From contig JASKMD010000029.1 in NCBI GenBank assembly GCA_030144725.1, positions 1,815,001 to 1,879,000 of the forward strand: 64,000 nt of DNA, read 5' to 3'. This DNA is from Haematococcus lacustris. Its lineage: Eukaryota > Chlorophyta > Chlorophyceae > Chlamydomonadales > Haematococcaceae. Positions 42,385-52,800 of the stretch are shown piece after piece (the stretch's first letter is position 1; the number at the start of each line of letters is the position of its first letter). The notes below the pieces were generated by a model that ran no database searches, was not told where the DNA came from, and saw nothing but the letters and a program-made list of their open reading frames with translations. The translations under genes were made by a program, and so were the position numbers.

Positions 42385-45300
42385 CTTGCTCGACATGTTG
42401 GGTCCGATCCCTCCCGCCCGCCCTCCGCTTGCGTGTCGAGCTTGTGTCCAGCTCCGCCCTGACCCCCTGCTGCTCAGCTGGAGGGGTGGGCAGCCCAGGG
42501 GCAGCACCAGCACCAGCTGCCTGCTGCTGCCAGGGGGGTGCAGCAGGAGGGGGGGGCAGGTCAGGGGCGGCACCAGCACCAGCTGCCTGCTGCTGCCAGG
42601 GGGGTGCAGCACGAGGGGGGGGCAGGTTAGGGGCGGCACCAGCGCCGGCACCTGTTGCTGCCTCCAGCTCATCGCCATGCAGGGCGGCTACTGTGTTGCA
42701 GATATGGGCCATGACAAGACCCTTCAGCTTGGGCTTCAGCCACCCCTTCATAAGCTCCTGCTGGTGGAAGCGAAGGTAAGGTATCATAGGTCAGAGCATA
42801 TGCTGCAGACAGTCTATGCTGCCCCTCATGGTCCCCCACATCAACCACCACCTGTCCCACTCTATGAGTTGCTGCTGCTGCTTTCATCTCCGCCTTTGCT
42901 ATCCGTTGGGCCATAGCTGCTGCTGCCTCCTCACGCCGCACTTCCTTGCGTAGCTCTGGCGGCCGCTGTGCAAAGTCAAGCACGTCCACGCCGTCAATGG
43001 CATCGATGTGGGTACGCATGGACATGAGCTCAAGCAGAGCTGGCAGCTCCATGAACATGCCCGTCCCATGCTTGAGTAGCTGCAGCAGGGACTCCACAGG
43101 GGCATTGGAGATTGGGCAGGCAAGGTAATACACCTCCAGATGCGCTTGCAGTTGTTGCTGGTCCTGCTCACTCAGCGCTTGCATGTCGGCCATGGCACGG
43201 ATCTGCTTTTCATGCTTCTCCCATGTGCCATGCGCGTCCCACACACGGGGGTCACACATTGGCAGCCGCTGCCCTGTCCTCTTCGGTTGCTGGCCCTCCA
43301 CTTCCTGCTGTTGCTGCTGATCTTCCTGTTGTTGCTGCATCCTCTCTGCATGGCTAACCACCTCTTGCGCTGCCTCCCAACGCGTTGTAGTGTCAGAGCT
43401 GCCAAGAGCTGCAAAGAGGCCGGGCACGGCATTCTGTATTCGGACGTGCTGTTCGTAGTAGCTTGACATGGCCCGGCAATGCACCTGCAGGTAGGTGAGC
43501 AGCTGATGCTCCTGTTGCTGTCGCTGCTGAGCTGGCACCAAGTGTTGCAGCTGGCTTTGCATGTCTGACAGGAGCTGAGAGCTGTTGGTCCACGTCTGTG
43601 ACAGGCTGGTCTGCACAGCTTGAACATGCCGGTACAACTCAAAAGCATGCAGGCCATCATGCTGACTTGCCCACAGGAGCTCCGGCTGAAGCATAGAACT
43701 GCCCACTACCGCCACCACGCAAATCTTCAGCAGCAGGTCGGTGTCCTTGAAGTAGCCACTAAGCGTGACCGCCCAGGGTGGGGACCGCTCCCTGTGGCTC
43801 TCCACCACACGTGCCACAGCCTCCCCGGCAAGCCGCCATACACGCATCACCGATGCAGCAGCTGTGGTGTAGCTAGCCCACCGCGTATCACAAGGAGTCT
43901 CTGGCTTGGCACCTGACCTAGCCAAGCATAGCTCACCCCAATGCTGAGCCAAGAGGCTGGCTATGTCCTCGATTGCTGCCTTGATGCCGGCACCCAGAGC
44001 TGTCAACCCTGCCAGGAGGGTGTTGTGAAGGCCATGGCTGTAGCAAGGCTGTGCGCGGATGGCTGTGTTCTGCAAAGACATGAGCACATCACTGAGCTGT
44101 GCGATCACTCCGCTGTGACCCCCCATGTTGACAGATGCGCTGTCTGCTGTCATGCTAGCAATGTGGACGCCCTGCAGACCATTGCGTTCAAGCTCGCGCA
44201 TGATGACCTGGACGTGGGCCTCAGCTGTGGCACAAGGGATGGGGACGATGGCCAACACGTCTGTGATCTGGGCGGTGAGGCGCTGATGCTGGCCAGCGGC
44301 TACTGAACCTGGTACTGAACCAGCACCCACAGCAGCTGTCACTCTGATGACGAGCACCTTGCCATGCTTCTTGCATGTGCAGCCATCAAACTGCACGTGG
44401 ATCGCTTTGGCTTGTCGTAGCTTATCTGCATGCACAATGCATGAGCAACATTGCTGAACCCTGTCCTTCACCATGTGCTTACCACCACCACCTTCCAATC
44501 CTTCCCACCCCTCCCAGCCCAGCGCAGCCCAGCCCAGCCCAGCCCAGCCCAGCCCAGCCCAGCCCAGCCCAGCCCAGCCCAGCCCAGCCCAGCCCAGCCC
44601 AGCCCAGCCCAGCCCAGCCCAGCCCAGCCCAGCCCAGCCCAGCCCAGCCCAGCCCAGCCCAGCCCAGCCCAGCCCAGCCCAGCCCAGCCCAGCCCAGCCC
44701 AGCCCAGCCCAGCCCAGCCCAGCCCAGCCCAGCCCAGCCCAGCCCAGCCCAGCCCAGCCCAGCCCAGCCCAGCCCAGCCCAGCCCAGCCCAGCCCAGCCC
44801 AGCCCAGCCCAGCCCAGCCCAGCCCAGCCCAGCCCAGCCCAGCCCAGCCCAGCCCAGCCCAGCCCAGCCCAGCCCAGCCCAGCCCAGCCCAGCCCAGCCC
44901 AGCCCAGCCCAGCCCAGCCCAGCCCAGCCCAGCCCAGCCCAGCCCAGCCCAGCCCAGCCCAGCCCAGCCCAGCCCAGCCCAGCCCAGCCCAGCCCAGCCC
45001 AGCCCAGCCCAGCCCAGCCCAGCCCAGCCCAGCCCAGCCCAGCCCAGCCCAGCCCAGCCCAGCCCAGCCCAGCCCAGCCCAGCCCAGCCCAGCCCAGCCC
45101 AGCTTACCTAGGGTTCTTTGCCGCAGGTACTTGTAGACCACACGCAGTTGCCGGCTCACAGTTGTGCGCTCGCCAGGCCGGTGAGTGTTGGCCATCACAC
45201 ACTCCTCTGTGATGAACAGCCGCCGGCATGTGGGAAGCCGGCGACGGCTGACGTGTGTCTTCATCATCAACCTGGCTGTGCTGAGGCACTGTTGAGCTGT

Positions 45301-45792
45301 GTATGCTGCTGTCCTTGCTGCTGGCTGTCCAGGTGAGGCCTCTTGGGTGGGGATGAAGAGGTCACAGGGCTCAGGTAGGCTCGGCCCCAGTGTGGGCTCA
45401 GGTGGGCTCGGCCCCGGTGTGGGCTGCACTGTTGTGCCACCAGCGGGTCTGCCATGCGTGTCAAGCCGGCTGCAGTTGCTGTCAGCCCACCGGCGCAGGA
45501 CCTCAATGGAAACACATGTCTGCTTCAAGATCTGCAGTTGTTGCCTCTGCTTGCGTGTTAGTTGGGGGCGGCGCTGATACTTGCGCAGCTGGGCCTCGAG
45601 GCGGTGGTGAGCACGCTTGGCAGTAGTCATAGCCAGTTCCTGTTGCTTGACCACAACCTCAAGAGACTCGTTCTCCAACCTCTGCTGCCTGTGTGATGCC
45701 TGCAGGTGCTTGTGCTTCTCCTCTTGGTCGTGCATGTTGGCAACTAAGACCTCCTCAATGGCTTGATGCAATTCAGCCTCGGTCATTAGCAT
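42385..45792 (-). CDS. hAT-like transposase
   Basis: Exon 1 is 45792-45108: coiled-coil-like Gln/Glu/Lys-rich start, then Pro-rich, then [12 protein letters not shown]. An intron 45107-44426 splices in phase (..[18 protein letters not shown]) to a long second exon. It contains [26 protein letters not shown] (Asp of the hAT catalytic core), [13 protein letters not shown] (hAT CxxH), CDTRWASY (hAT TRW segment) and [18 protein letters not shown] (C-terminal hAT-like region). Near 42775 the frame shifts: the homologous tail [20 protein letters not shown] continues in another frame (to about 42385), so this copy may be broken there or use one more intron. A donor-like GAGCAAG|GTAACG ends the last visible exon. 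No N-terminal BED finger seen. Confidence 0.7.
44511..45103 (-). repeat. (GGGCT)n array, about 118 copies, inside the transposase intron
   Basis: AGCCC on the plus strand, GGGCT on the coding strand, essentially perfect for about 590 bp. It fills most of intron 1 of the transposase: the donor CTAG|GTAAGC lies at one edge and the acceptor TGCATGCAG|AT about 85 bp beyond the other. The open frame through it is an artefact. Confidence 0.95.
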
Positions 45793-45929
45793 TGCATTCT
45801 CGGCCTGCCCTGCTGGGCAATAGCCTCAGCCCTCGTTGCAATGGCTTTCAAGCCGGTAGGGCTGTGCAGATAGCCAGCCCTTGGTGAGTTGAACAGGGCT
45901 TGGAGCTGAGCACGCCGCCGGCCCTGGAC

Positions 45930-46340
45930 CATTGGTCTAGGATGCACAAGGGGTGGGAGGGTGGGCTTGGGGCTGGGAGGGAGTGGTATGGGGTGGGAGG
46001 GCGGGCTTGGGGTGGGAGTGGGTGGGAGGGCGGGGCTGGGGGTGGGAGGGGGTGGGAGGGGGTGGGAGGGGGTGGGGCTGGGGCTGGGAGGGGGTGGGAG
46101 GGGGTGGGAGGTGGGAGGGGGGAGGGGGTGGGAGGGGGTGGGAGGGGCTGGGAGGGGGTGGGAGGGGTGGGACTGGGGGTGGGAGGGGCTGGGAGGGCGG
46201 GGCTGGGGCTGGAAGGGGGTGGGAGGGGGTGAGAGGGCGGGGCTGGGGGAGGGAGTGGGTGGGAGGGCGGGGCTGGGGCTGGGAGGGGGTGGGAGGGGGT
46301 GGGAGGGGGTGGGGCCGGGGCTGGGAGGGGGTGGGGCTGC
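45930..46340 (+). repeat. G-rich purine repeat (GGGAGGGGGTG units)
   Basis: Irregular units of GGTGGGAGGG and GGGCTGGGAG, G-quadruplex prone, just upstream of the transposase start. A similar block (47740-48040) occupies the same place in the deletion derivative. Confidence 0.75.
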
Positions 46341-46596
46341 CATGGGGTGGTCCGGTTGGGCTAGTCAGCACTGCAAGGCAAAGTTAGGTTACGCCAATGT
46401 ATGTTCCCATAAGCTTTCCCAATGAAATGACGTGCTTTCTTCTCCAACAGGTGTGTTGTTGAGTTAGGAACAAAGTTACAGAGACACAATCTAGGTATTC
46501 AGTGTGGTCAACTCACAACATGCCAGTTTGTGGAAGGGGGTCCCTTTTTCTGCGTGACTGGCTAGAGAGAAACGCACATTCTCCGCGTATATTGCA

Positions 46597-46809
46597 ATGT
46601 CGCTCTGTAACTTGCCCCACGACGGTCTTCCGACGCCGCCTGCACCAATGAAAGGCTCGCGGAGTGAGCCTGGCGGGCTAAACATAGATTGTACTTCAGG
46701 CTCGATGCCAAGCGCAGTTCGCTCATTGGTGCCGCTACTCACCACTAGAACAATCGATAGTGAGCAGCTGAGGTGTGTCCGCGTTCGCTTGCGCCGGCAT
46801 GGACTCTGA
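46597..46809 (+). CDS. Small ORF in hAT-like element end, copy 1 (70 aa)
   Basis: Translates to SLCNLPHDGLPTPPAPMKG, SEPGGLNIDCTSG and EQLRCVRVRLRRHGL. A paralogue at 48298-48522 keeps the frame without stops despite nucleotide divergence, which hints at coding. Alternatively it is terminal element sequence that happens to be open. Function unknown. Confidence 0.3.
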   Translation: MSLCNLPHDGLPTPPAPMKGSRSEPGGLNIDCTSGSMPSAVRSLVPLLTTRTIDSEQLRCVRVRLRRHGL

Positions 46810-46949
46810 TGCAAGGATTAACGCGCCGCCTGCCAGTAGATGCGGAGTAAGTCGCAGATGCCAATGCAACGAACGCTATCGAAATCGGTGCACTTTGTAG
46901 CGAGTACTTGCATGAAGATTACCAATCCCATGTTGGGACATCCTGACTG

Positions 46950-47240
46950 AAACTCAGGCGACCCCAACTAGCAAAAAATGACAGGAAATGATAGGAAACC
47001 GACCCCTGGTAATCAAAACGACGCCGCGTCTCAGCCACGTGGTTTCTATTTATGTTTCGCACATCCCTGGATAGAGGACTCTGTCAGCTATGCGGTGCAG
47101 CTTGTAACATTAAATATTGTGCACTGTGCTGAGTGCTATGGCGGCTCAAATCTTGACATTCAAATTCATGCCAGTTTTGCTCATGCGGGCCTCGCCGCGA
47201 CCGACCGCCGCGACCGACATGGCCCAGTAGCCTCTGCAAA
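46950..47240. other. Spacer between the two hAT-like elements
   Basis: Short unique stretch, no gene recognised. Confidence 0.4.
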
Positions 47241-48651
47241 CAGTCAGGGACAGTCGCCGCAGTCAAAACAATGCACATGGCACGCCAAACCGATGTAACG
47301 ACGCCCCTCCACCCATGCTCGGAAGTATACAAGGCTGCTGCATTGCTTGACCGCTTCGTGAGTAGTACCTACTACCTGGCCACTCGGTAAGACCACTGAA
47401 GGTGTGTAGGCCATTGCTACGTTACCTTGCTCGACATGTTGGGTCCGATCCCTCCCGCCCGCCCTCCGCTTGCGTGTCGAGCTTGTGTCCAGCTCCGCCC
47501 TGACCCCCTGCTGCTCAGATGGAGGGGTGGGCAGCCCAGGGGCAGCACCAGCACCAGCTGCCTGCTGCTGCCAGGGGGGTGCAGCAGGAGGGGGGCAGGT
47601 CAGGGGCGGCACCAGCACCAGCTGCCTGCTGCTGCCAGGGGGGTGCAGCAGGAGGGGGGGGCAGGTCAGGGGCAGCACCAGCACCAGCTGCCTGCTGCCA
47701 GTGCTGCTGCCAGTGCTGCTGCCAGTGCTGCTGCCAGTGGGAGGGGGCGGCGGGGGTGGGAGGGGCTGAGAGGGGGTGGGAAGGGTTGGCGGGGCAGTGA
47801 GGGGGCTAGGAGGGGGTGGGAGGGGCTGGGAGGAGGTGGGAGGGGGTGGGGGGGGTGGGGGAGGGTGTGGCGGGAGGAGGTGGGAGGAGGTGGGAGGTGG
47901 TAGAAGGAGGTGGGAGGGGATTGGGGGGGGTTGGGAAGGGGTGGCGGGGCAGTAGGGGGGCTGGGAGGGGGCGGGAGGGGGTGTGAGGCTTCTGCGGGGG
48001 CTGGGAGGTGGTGGGGCTGCTAGGGGGTGCGAGGGGCCAGGGTCCGGGCGGTCGGAGTAGGTTAGAAAATCCTGCAAGGCAGAGTTGGGTCACGCCAAAG
48101 TATGTTCCCACAAGCCTACTCAATGAAATGCCGTGCTTTCTTCTCCAACAACTGTGTCGTTGAGTAAGGAACAAAGTAATAACTCGAAAGTCTAATAACT
48201 CACAGTGGTCAGCTCACCACATGCCAGTTTGTGCAAGGGGGTCCCCTTTTCTGTGTGGCTGCCTAGAGAGACCTCTATCCATTCGCACTTCGCTACAATG
48301 TCGAGTTATTACTTGCCCAACGATGGCACTCCGACGCAGCCTGCACCAATGAAAGGCTTGCGGAGTGAGCCTGGCGGGCTGAACATTGATTGTACTTCCT
48401 GCTCGATGCCAGGCGCAGTTCAATCGCTGATGCCGCTACATACCACTAGAACAATTGATGGTGAGCAGCTGAGGTGTATCCGCGCTCGCTTGCGCCGGCA
48501 TGGCCTCACTCGCAAGAGTTAACGCGCCGCTTGCCAGCAGAGGCGCATTAATTCGCAGCTGCCAGTGTGATGAACGCTATCGAAAACGGTTCAGTATTGA
48601 AAGAGTACTTGCATGAAGATTACCAACCCCATGTTGGGACATCCTGACTGA
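47241..48651 (-). mobile_element. Internally deleted hAT-like derivative
   Basis: 1411 bp, bounded by CAGTCAGG (47241) and CCTGACTG (to 48651). The left 450 bp is nearly identical to 42224-42670 (same Pro-rich transposase tail and ACATGTTGGGTCCGATCC block); the right 550 bp matches 46400-46949. The transposase core is missing. It lies about 290 bp from the full element, in the same orientation. Confidence 0.75.
48298..48522 (+). CDS. Small ORF in hAT-like element end, copy 2 (74 aa)
   Basis: Paralogue of 46597-46809: SSYYLPNDGTPTQPAPMKG, LNIDCTSCSMPGAVQ and EQLRCIRARLRRHGL. Length and frame are conserved and many differences are conservative. Function unknown. Confidence 0.3.
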   Translation: MSSYYLPNDGTPTQPAPMKGLRSEPGGLNIDCTSCSMPGAVQSLMPLHTTRTIDGEQLRCIRARLRRHGLTRKS

Positions 48652-49823
48652 AACTTGTGTGGTGTGCTGATAGTGCTCATATCAACTCCATGCCGTGATT
48701 TCATCTAAGGTACAATTGCAGGCAACTACAGCGTAGTTATAACCGCAGACTGCAATGCCATGGATGATGTCATTGCCCAGCAATACATCCCATGCATCAC
48801 TTGCTGTGTGTGCTCTGCAGGTGCATGCCTACGTTCCCACATCCCCTTAAAGGCCGGCAACAACAGCAGCAGCAGCAGCAGCAGGGGTGGTGGTGGGGAG
48901 GGGGCAGGAGGGCAGGGTGTGGGGCTGGGGCAGTGGGCACCATCCCCCACTCGCTCTCAGCCACTTGGCTCAGCGCCGGGCAACAACAGCAGCAGCAGCA
49001 GCAGGGGTGGTGGTGGGGAGGGGGCAGGAGGGCAGGGTTCAACAAAGGGTTCATGCAACACTAGACAACAAAGGGTTCATGCAACACTACACGCCGTCTC
49101 TCCTCCTGCGTGTAGTGTAGTGTAGTAAAAATATTTAAATTTCTACAGGACGTGTCACAGCTGATCGGGGATCGGGACATTAATCGGGGATCGGGGATCG
49201 GGGATCGGGACAACCTGTCTCGTCGCTGTGATTTATCACAACAGTATGCCCGGAATGACCGAGAGTGGGTCAGGGTATAGTGATGTTACATTCATTCAAC
49301 TGCCAACTCCAACCCTCCCGCTTCAAGATTCAATAGGAAACACGGATATACACCGTGATAGTTCTACACTATTAGTTGCCTGACGCTGTTCCTGCCATAC
49401 AAAATGTTCACACATATTCGCTCACGCTATGCAAGGATGCTGCATGTCATTCTATGCAGGTACAAAGGCGACACAAGCATGCACAGTACAAGCGCAGGAA
49501 CATCTCGCCAGTTATAGCTGTAGCTATAGCCTCCCCACCTAAAGCGTACACTCCCCTCATCACCGGATCCCGGCCGGTCAGCAGCAGCGGGTCACTCGGC
49601 TACAGAAAAACTCGTTGCAAAATCTTGCTGCCTCAATGGCTTGACAGCCAGCATGTGAAAGCTCCCAGCCTCTTTCAATTCTCCTCAACTATGGCTGTCA
49701 GCCCCATGGCCTGACCTAAAAACCCATCGCATACTCTCCAGCACAGAACCCACTTGCTTGCGTGTCACGGCTTGACTGGCTGCCTCTTGTCCTCCTTCAC
49801 TGGCTGCTGTCCACTGCCCCTGC
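48652..49823. other. Intergenic with CAG/G-rich duplicates and ABCC 3' region
   Basis: Two near-identical copies (48857-48918 and 48979-49038) of a CAACAACAGCAGCAGCAGCA block followed by GGGGTGGTGGTGGGGAGGGG; an ATCGGGG-type repeat at 49165-49210. From about 49260 the sequence matches 58400 onward, i.e. it is the 3' flank of the duplicated ABCC gene. Confidence 0.5.
49286..49290 (-). terminator. Candidate poly(A) signal TGTAA for ABCC copy A
   Basis: TTACA on plus is TGTAA on the gene strand, about 535 bases past the stop. The equivalent TGTAA in copy B is at 58417-58421, about 490 bases past its stop. TGTAA is the standard signal in volvocalean algae. Confidence 0.5.
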
Positions 49824-52800
49824 TCAGCGCCCATGCCCTGCAGCCTGGCGTGCCGCAAAGAAGTTGGCTGCCATCTGGCGCAGTGCGGCTGCAGCAGCGT
49901 CGCCAGTCTTGTCCACCAGCTTGCTGAACATGGACTCCCGGTCAGCCAGCAGGGCGCTGGGCTCCGCATTCTCCTTCAGCACACCAGCCTCCATCACCAG
50001 CACCTGGGCAGGGCAGGGGGCAGGGGGCACTGTGAAGCCAGCACTCACTGCCCTCCAGCCTAATGGCACGCAAGGCCAGCAACCGGTGCCTCCAGCACCA
50101 CAGCCTGCCGGGCCCCTCCTCTGCTGCTGGGTTCAGGTTGACCAGTGCATGCCTCTGCCAGCGGCTGTGCCTTGCCCTGCCACCCGCCCCTCACGGCCTA
50201 GGCAGCTGCTGGCCTCACCTTGTCGGACTCAATCACGGTGTCCAGGCGGTGCGCAATGGTGATGATGGTGCGTGCCTGGAATACGCGCTTGATGACGGCC
50301 TGCACCTCCTGCTCAGTGGCCGGGTCCATGGCGGCAGTGGCCTCGTCCAGGCACAGCACAGGCACCTGCAGCACCAGGGCCACCAGCCAGGGCTCAGCTC
50401 AACCACTGCTCCACCTGGCCAGCTCGACCAGCAGCTCAGCCTATGTGGACATCAACCTCGCTGATGTCCACTCCAGCGCTGTTCCTGGGCCAACAGCCAT
50501 CCACCACCAACAGCAGTGCCGGTTGGCCACACGCACCTTGCGCAGGGCAGCGCGTGACAGGCACACCAGCTGCTGCTGGCCCAGGGACCAGGCGCCTGAG
50601 CCAGTGCCAGCCACACGGCCGTCCAGGCCGCCTGTGCGCTTCACCTGCTCCTCAAGGCTGGCCTGCGGGGCAGGACAGGGCAGAAGGGGGTCAGCTGTGG
50701 ATTTGGAGCAGGGGCAGGGAGCAGTGGGAAGGGGCCAGTAGGGGTAGGGTCTGCCGCATCTGGCTGTGCGCCTGACCCTGGCAGCGCTCCCTGACTGCTG
50801 CTGCCACCAGCACTGGCCTGGCCTGGCTCTCACCTGCTTGATTACGTCCCACAGCTCCACATCAGTGTGCTCGCTGAAGGGGTCCAGGTTGGTGCGCACG
50901 GTGCCGCTGAACACCACTGGCTCCTGGGGGATGATGCTCAGACCGCGGCGCAGGCGGCGCAGGGTCATGCTGGCGATGTTTGCACCGTCCACGAAGATGT
51001 TGCCCTTCTCCAGCTCAAACATGCGGTACAGCGCCAGCAGCAGCGTGCTCTTGCCCGACCCAGTGCGACCCACCACGCCAACCTGCAGTGGGGGGCAGTC
51101 AGGCAGCCAGGCAGCTCAGCAGTCCGTGGGTGCAGTAGCCTGTGGGGTGGGGAGCAGTGCCCTGTCCTGGTGCTCACCTTGTCATGGTGGGCCAGCGAGA
51201 AGGTGACGCCCTTGAGGGCAAAGGGTGCAGTGGGCGCATCTGCAGGTCATGGACAGCAAGCTGCTGGTGGGCAGAGCGTGGGCTGATGCCCAGCAATGGG
51301 AATGTTGACCATGAGGTCGTGGGTGCATGCAAGCTGGCACAGGGGCAGCACAGGGGCAGGGACACAGGCTGGTCAGCTGGAGGTGCATCATCTCAGGCCA
51401 GCCACTGCCTGCGGGGGCTTGGGCCAGCCACTCACATTTCATCCACACGTTGTCAAACACCACGGTGCCGCGGCTGGGCCAGTTGATGGGTGCCCCGTCA
51501 GCGTCCATGGTGCCAGACTTGGCCTGCTTGCCTCCCGCTGACACCACGATGCTCAGGTCAGGCTTGCCACCACTGGTAGAGGTGCTGGAAACCGGGGTTT
51601 GATCAGCCTTGGCAGCACCCTCCACTGGAATGGAGGTGGCTGCAGCAGCAGGGAGGCGAGCAGGCCAGCAGGGGTGGGCAGCTGGGAATGGGTTTTGGTC
51701 CGGGTGCTGCAGGGTGTGGTGTGGGGCCAGCACTAGGCAGGGGCAGTCCTGTGCTCGTCAGGGTGTGCGCTGGGCTGCTGTCCAGGCAGGAGCACGGCCA
51801 CCACCCACCCAGCCAGCCGATCTTCTCCACAGCAGCCAGGTTGAACAGGGACTCTGCCAGGAAGCGCACGGACCAGGTGTAGAACACAAGCATCTGCACA
51901 GAAAGCAGGGCATGCCAGGGCAAGTGGTGCGGTGTGGTGTGGCAGGGCAGGGTATGCTGGAACAGGTCAGGTCAGGTCAGGTTGATCAGCAGCAGCGGTT
52001 GCAGTGGCGTGTCACCCAGTGTGGTTGCCCAGTGCAAGGGGCCCTCACCTGGATGGTGTTGCTGAATGCCAGTCCCACAGTGGCTGCTCCCAGCTCCTCC
52101 GCCAGGCCCACCGCAAAGCAGGACACAGCCAGCACCAGGATGGCGCCGTACAGGTCGCACCAGTGCGCCAGCCACAGGTTCAGGGACTCGCCAGTGAACA
52201 CGGTGGCGTGGTGCACGTCATTCCTGAGCAGCCAAGGCGGCAATAGGCAGGCTGGGAGGGTGGTGTGCCTGGGTGCTGGGGCTGGTAGGCGGACATGGCC
52301 AGGTGCTCAGCTCAGTGGCCTGGAGCCTTGCGCCCCAGGCAGCTGTGGAGCAGCCAGGTGGCTAGCCATGCGAGGGATGTCACGCATGCTCCATGGCATG
52401 CAGGCTGGGGCTGGTGCGCCCACTCACCGCTGGATGGCAGTCTGGATGAAGAACTCGGTCTTGTTGAAGGCCTGGATGACGGACAGCCCCTCCAGCGTCT
52501 CAGCCACCAGGCCCACCAGCGCTCCTGCTCAGCAGGCAGGGCCAGGGAGCAGCTCATGCCAGGGCCAGGGCCAGGGCCACAGGGCAGGGTTTGATGCCAG
52601 GCAGGCCAGGTGCCAGCAGGGCTACCAGCACCGCCAGCAGCCCACCACAAGGCTGCCACTAGATTTGCTTGTGCACTGGCCAACTGTGGCTGTCATACAG
52701 CCCTCACCTCCTGTGGTGGTGCGGTGCGCCTTGAGCTTGGTGGCAGCGGGCAGGTAGAACACCAACATGATCAGGGTCACGATGATGAGCACGCCCGCAA

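Larger units (their letters stand above)
42211..46949 (-). mobile_element. hAT-like DNA transposon, autonomous-type
   Basis: Both ends are shared with the smaller element at 47241-48651. The left end begins CAGTGCCGCTGTCAAAAC (42211); the right end is CCTGACTG (46942-46949), whose complement CAGTCAGG begins the left end of the small element. So short CAG-type termini are likely. It contains the transposase gene on the minus strand and a G-rich purine repeat block (45930-46340). No 8-bp duplication could be confirmed, so the borders are approximate. Confidence 0.62.

Noticed and set aside
44375..45212. 253-aa PSPAQ proteins on the plus strand
   Set aside because: Opposite strand of the intronic pentamer array.
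45786..46425. Pro-rich/Gly-rich proteins over the G-rich block
   Set aside because: Purine repeat with no stops on either strand; no conserved domain.
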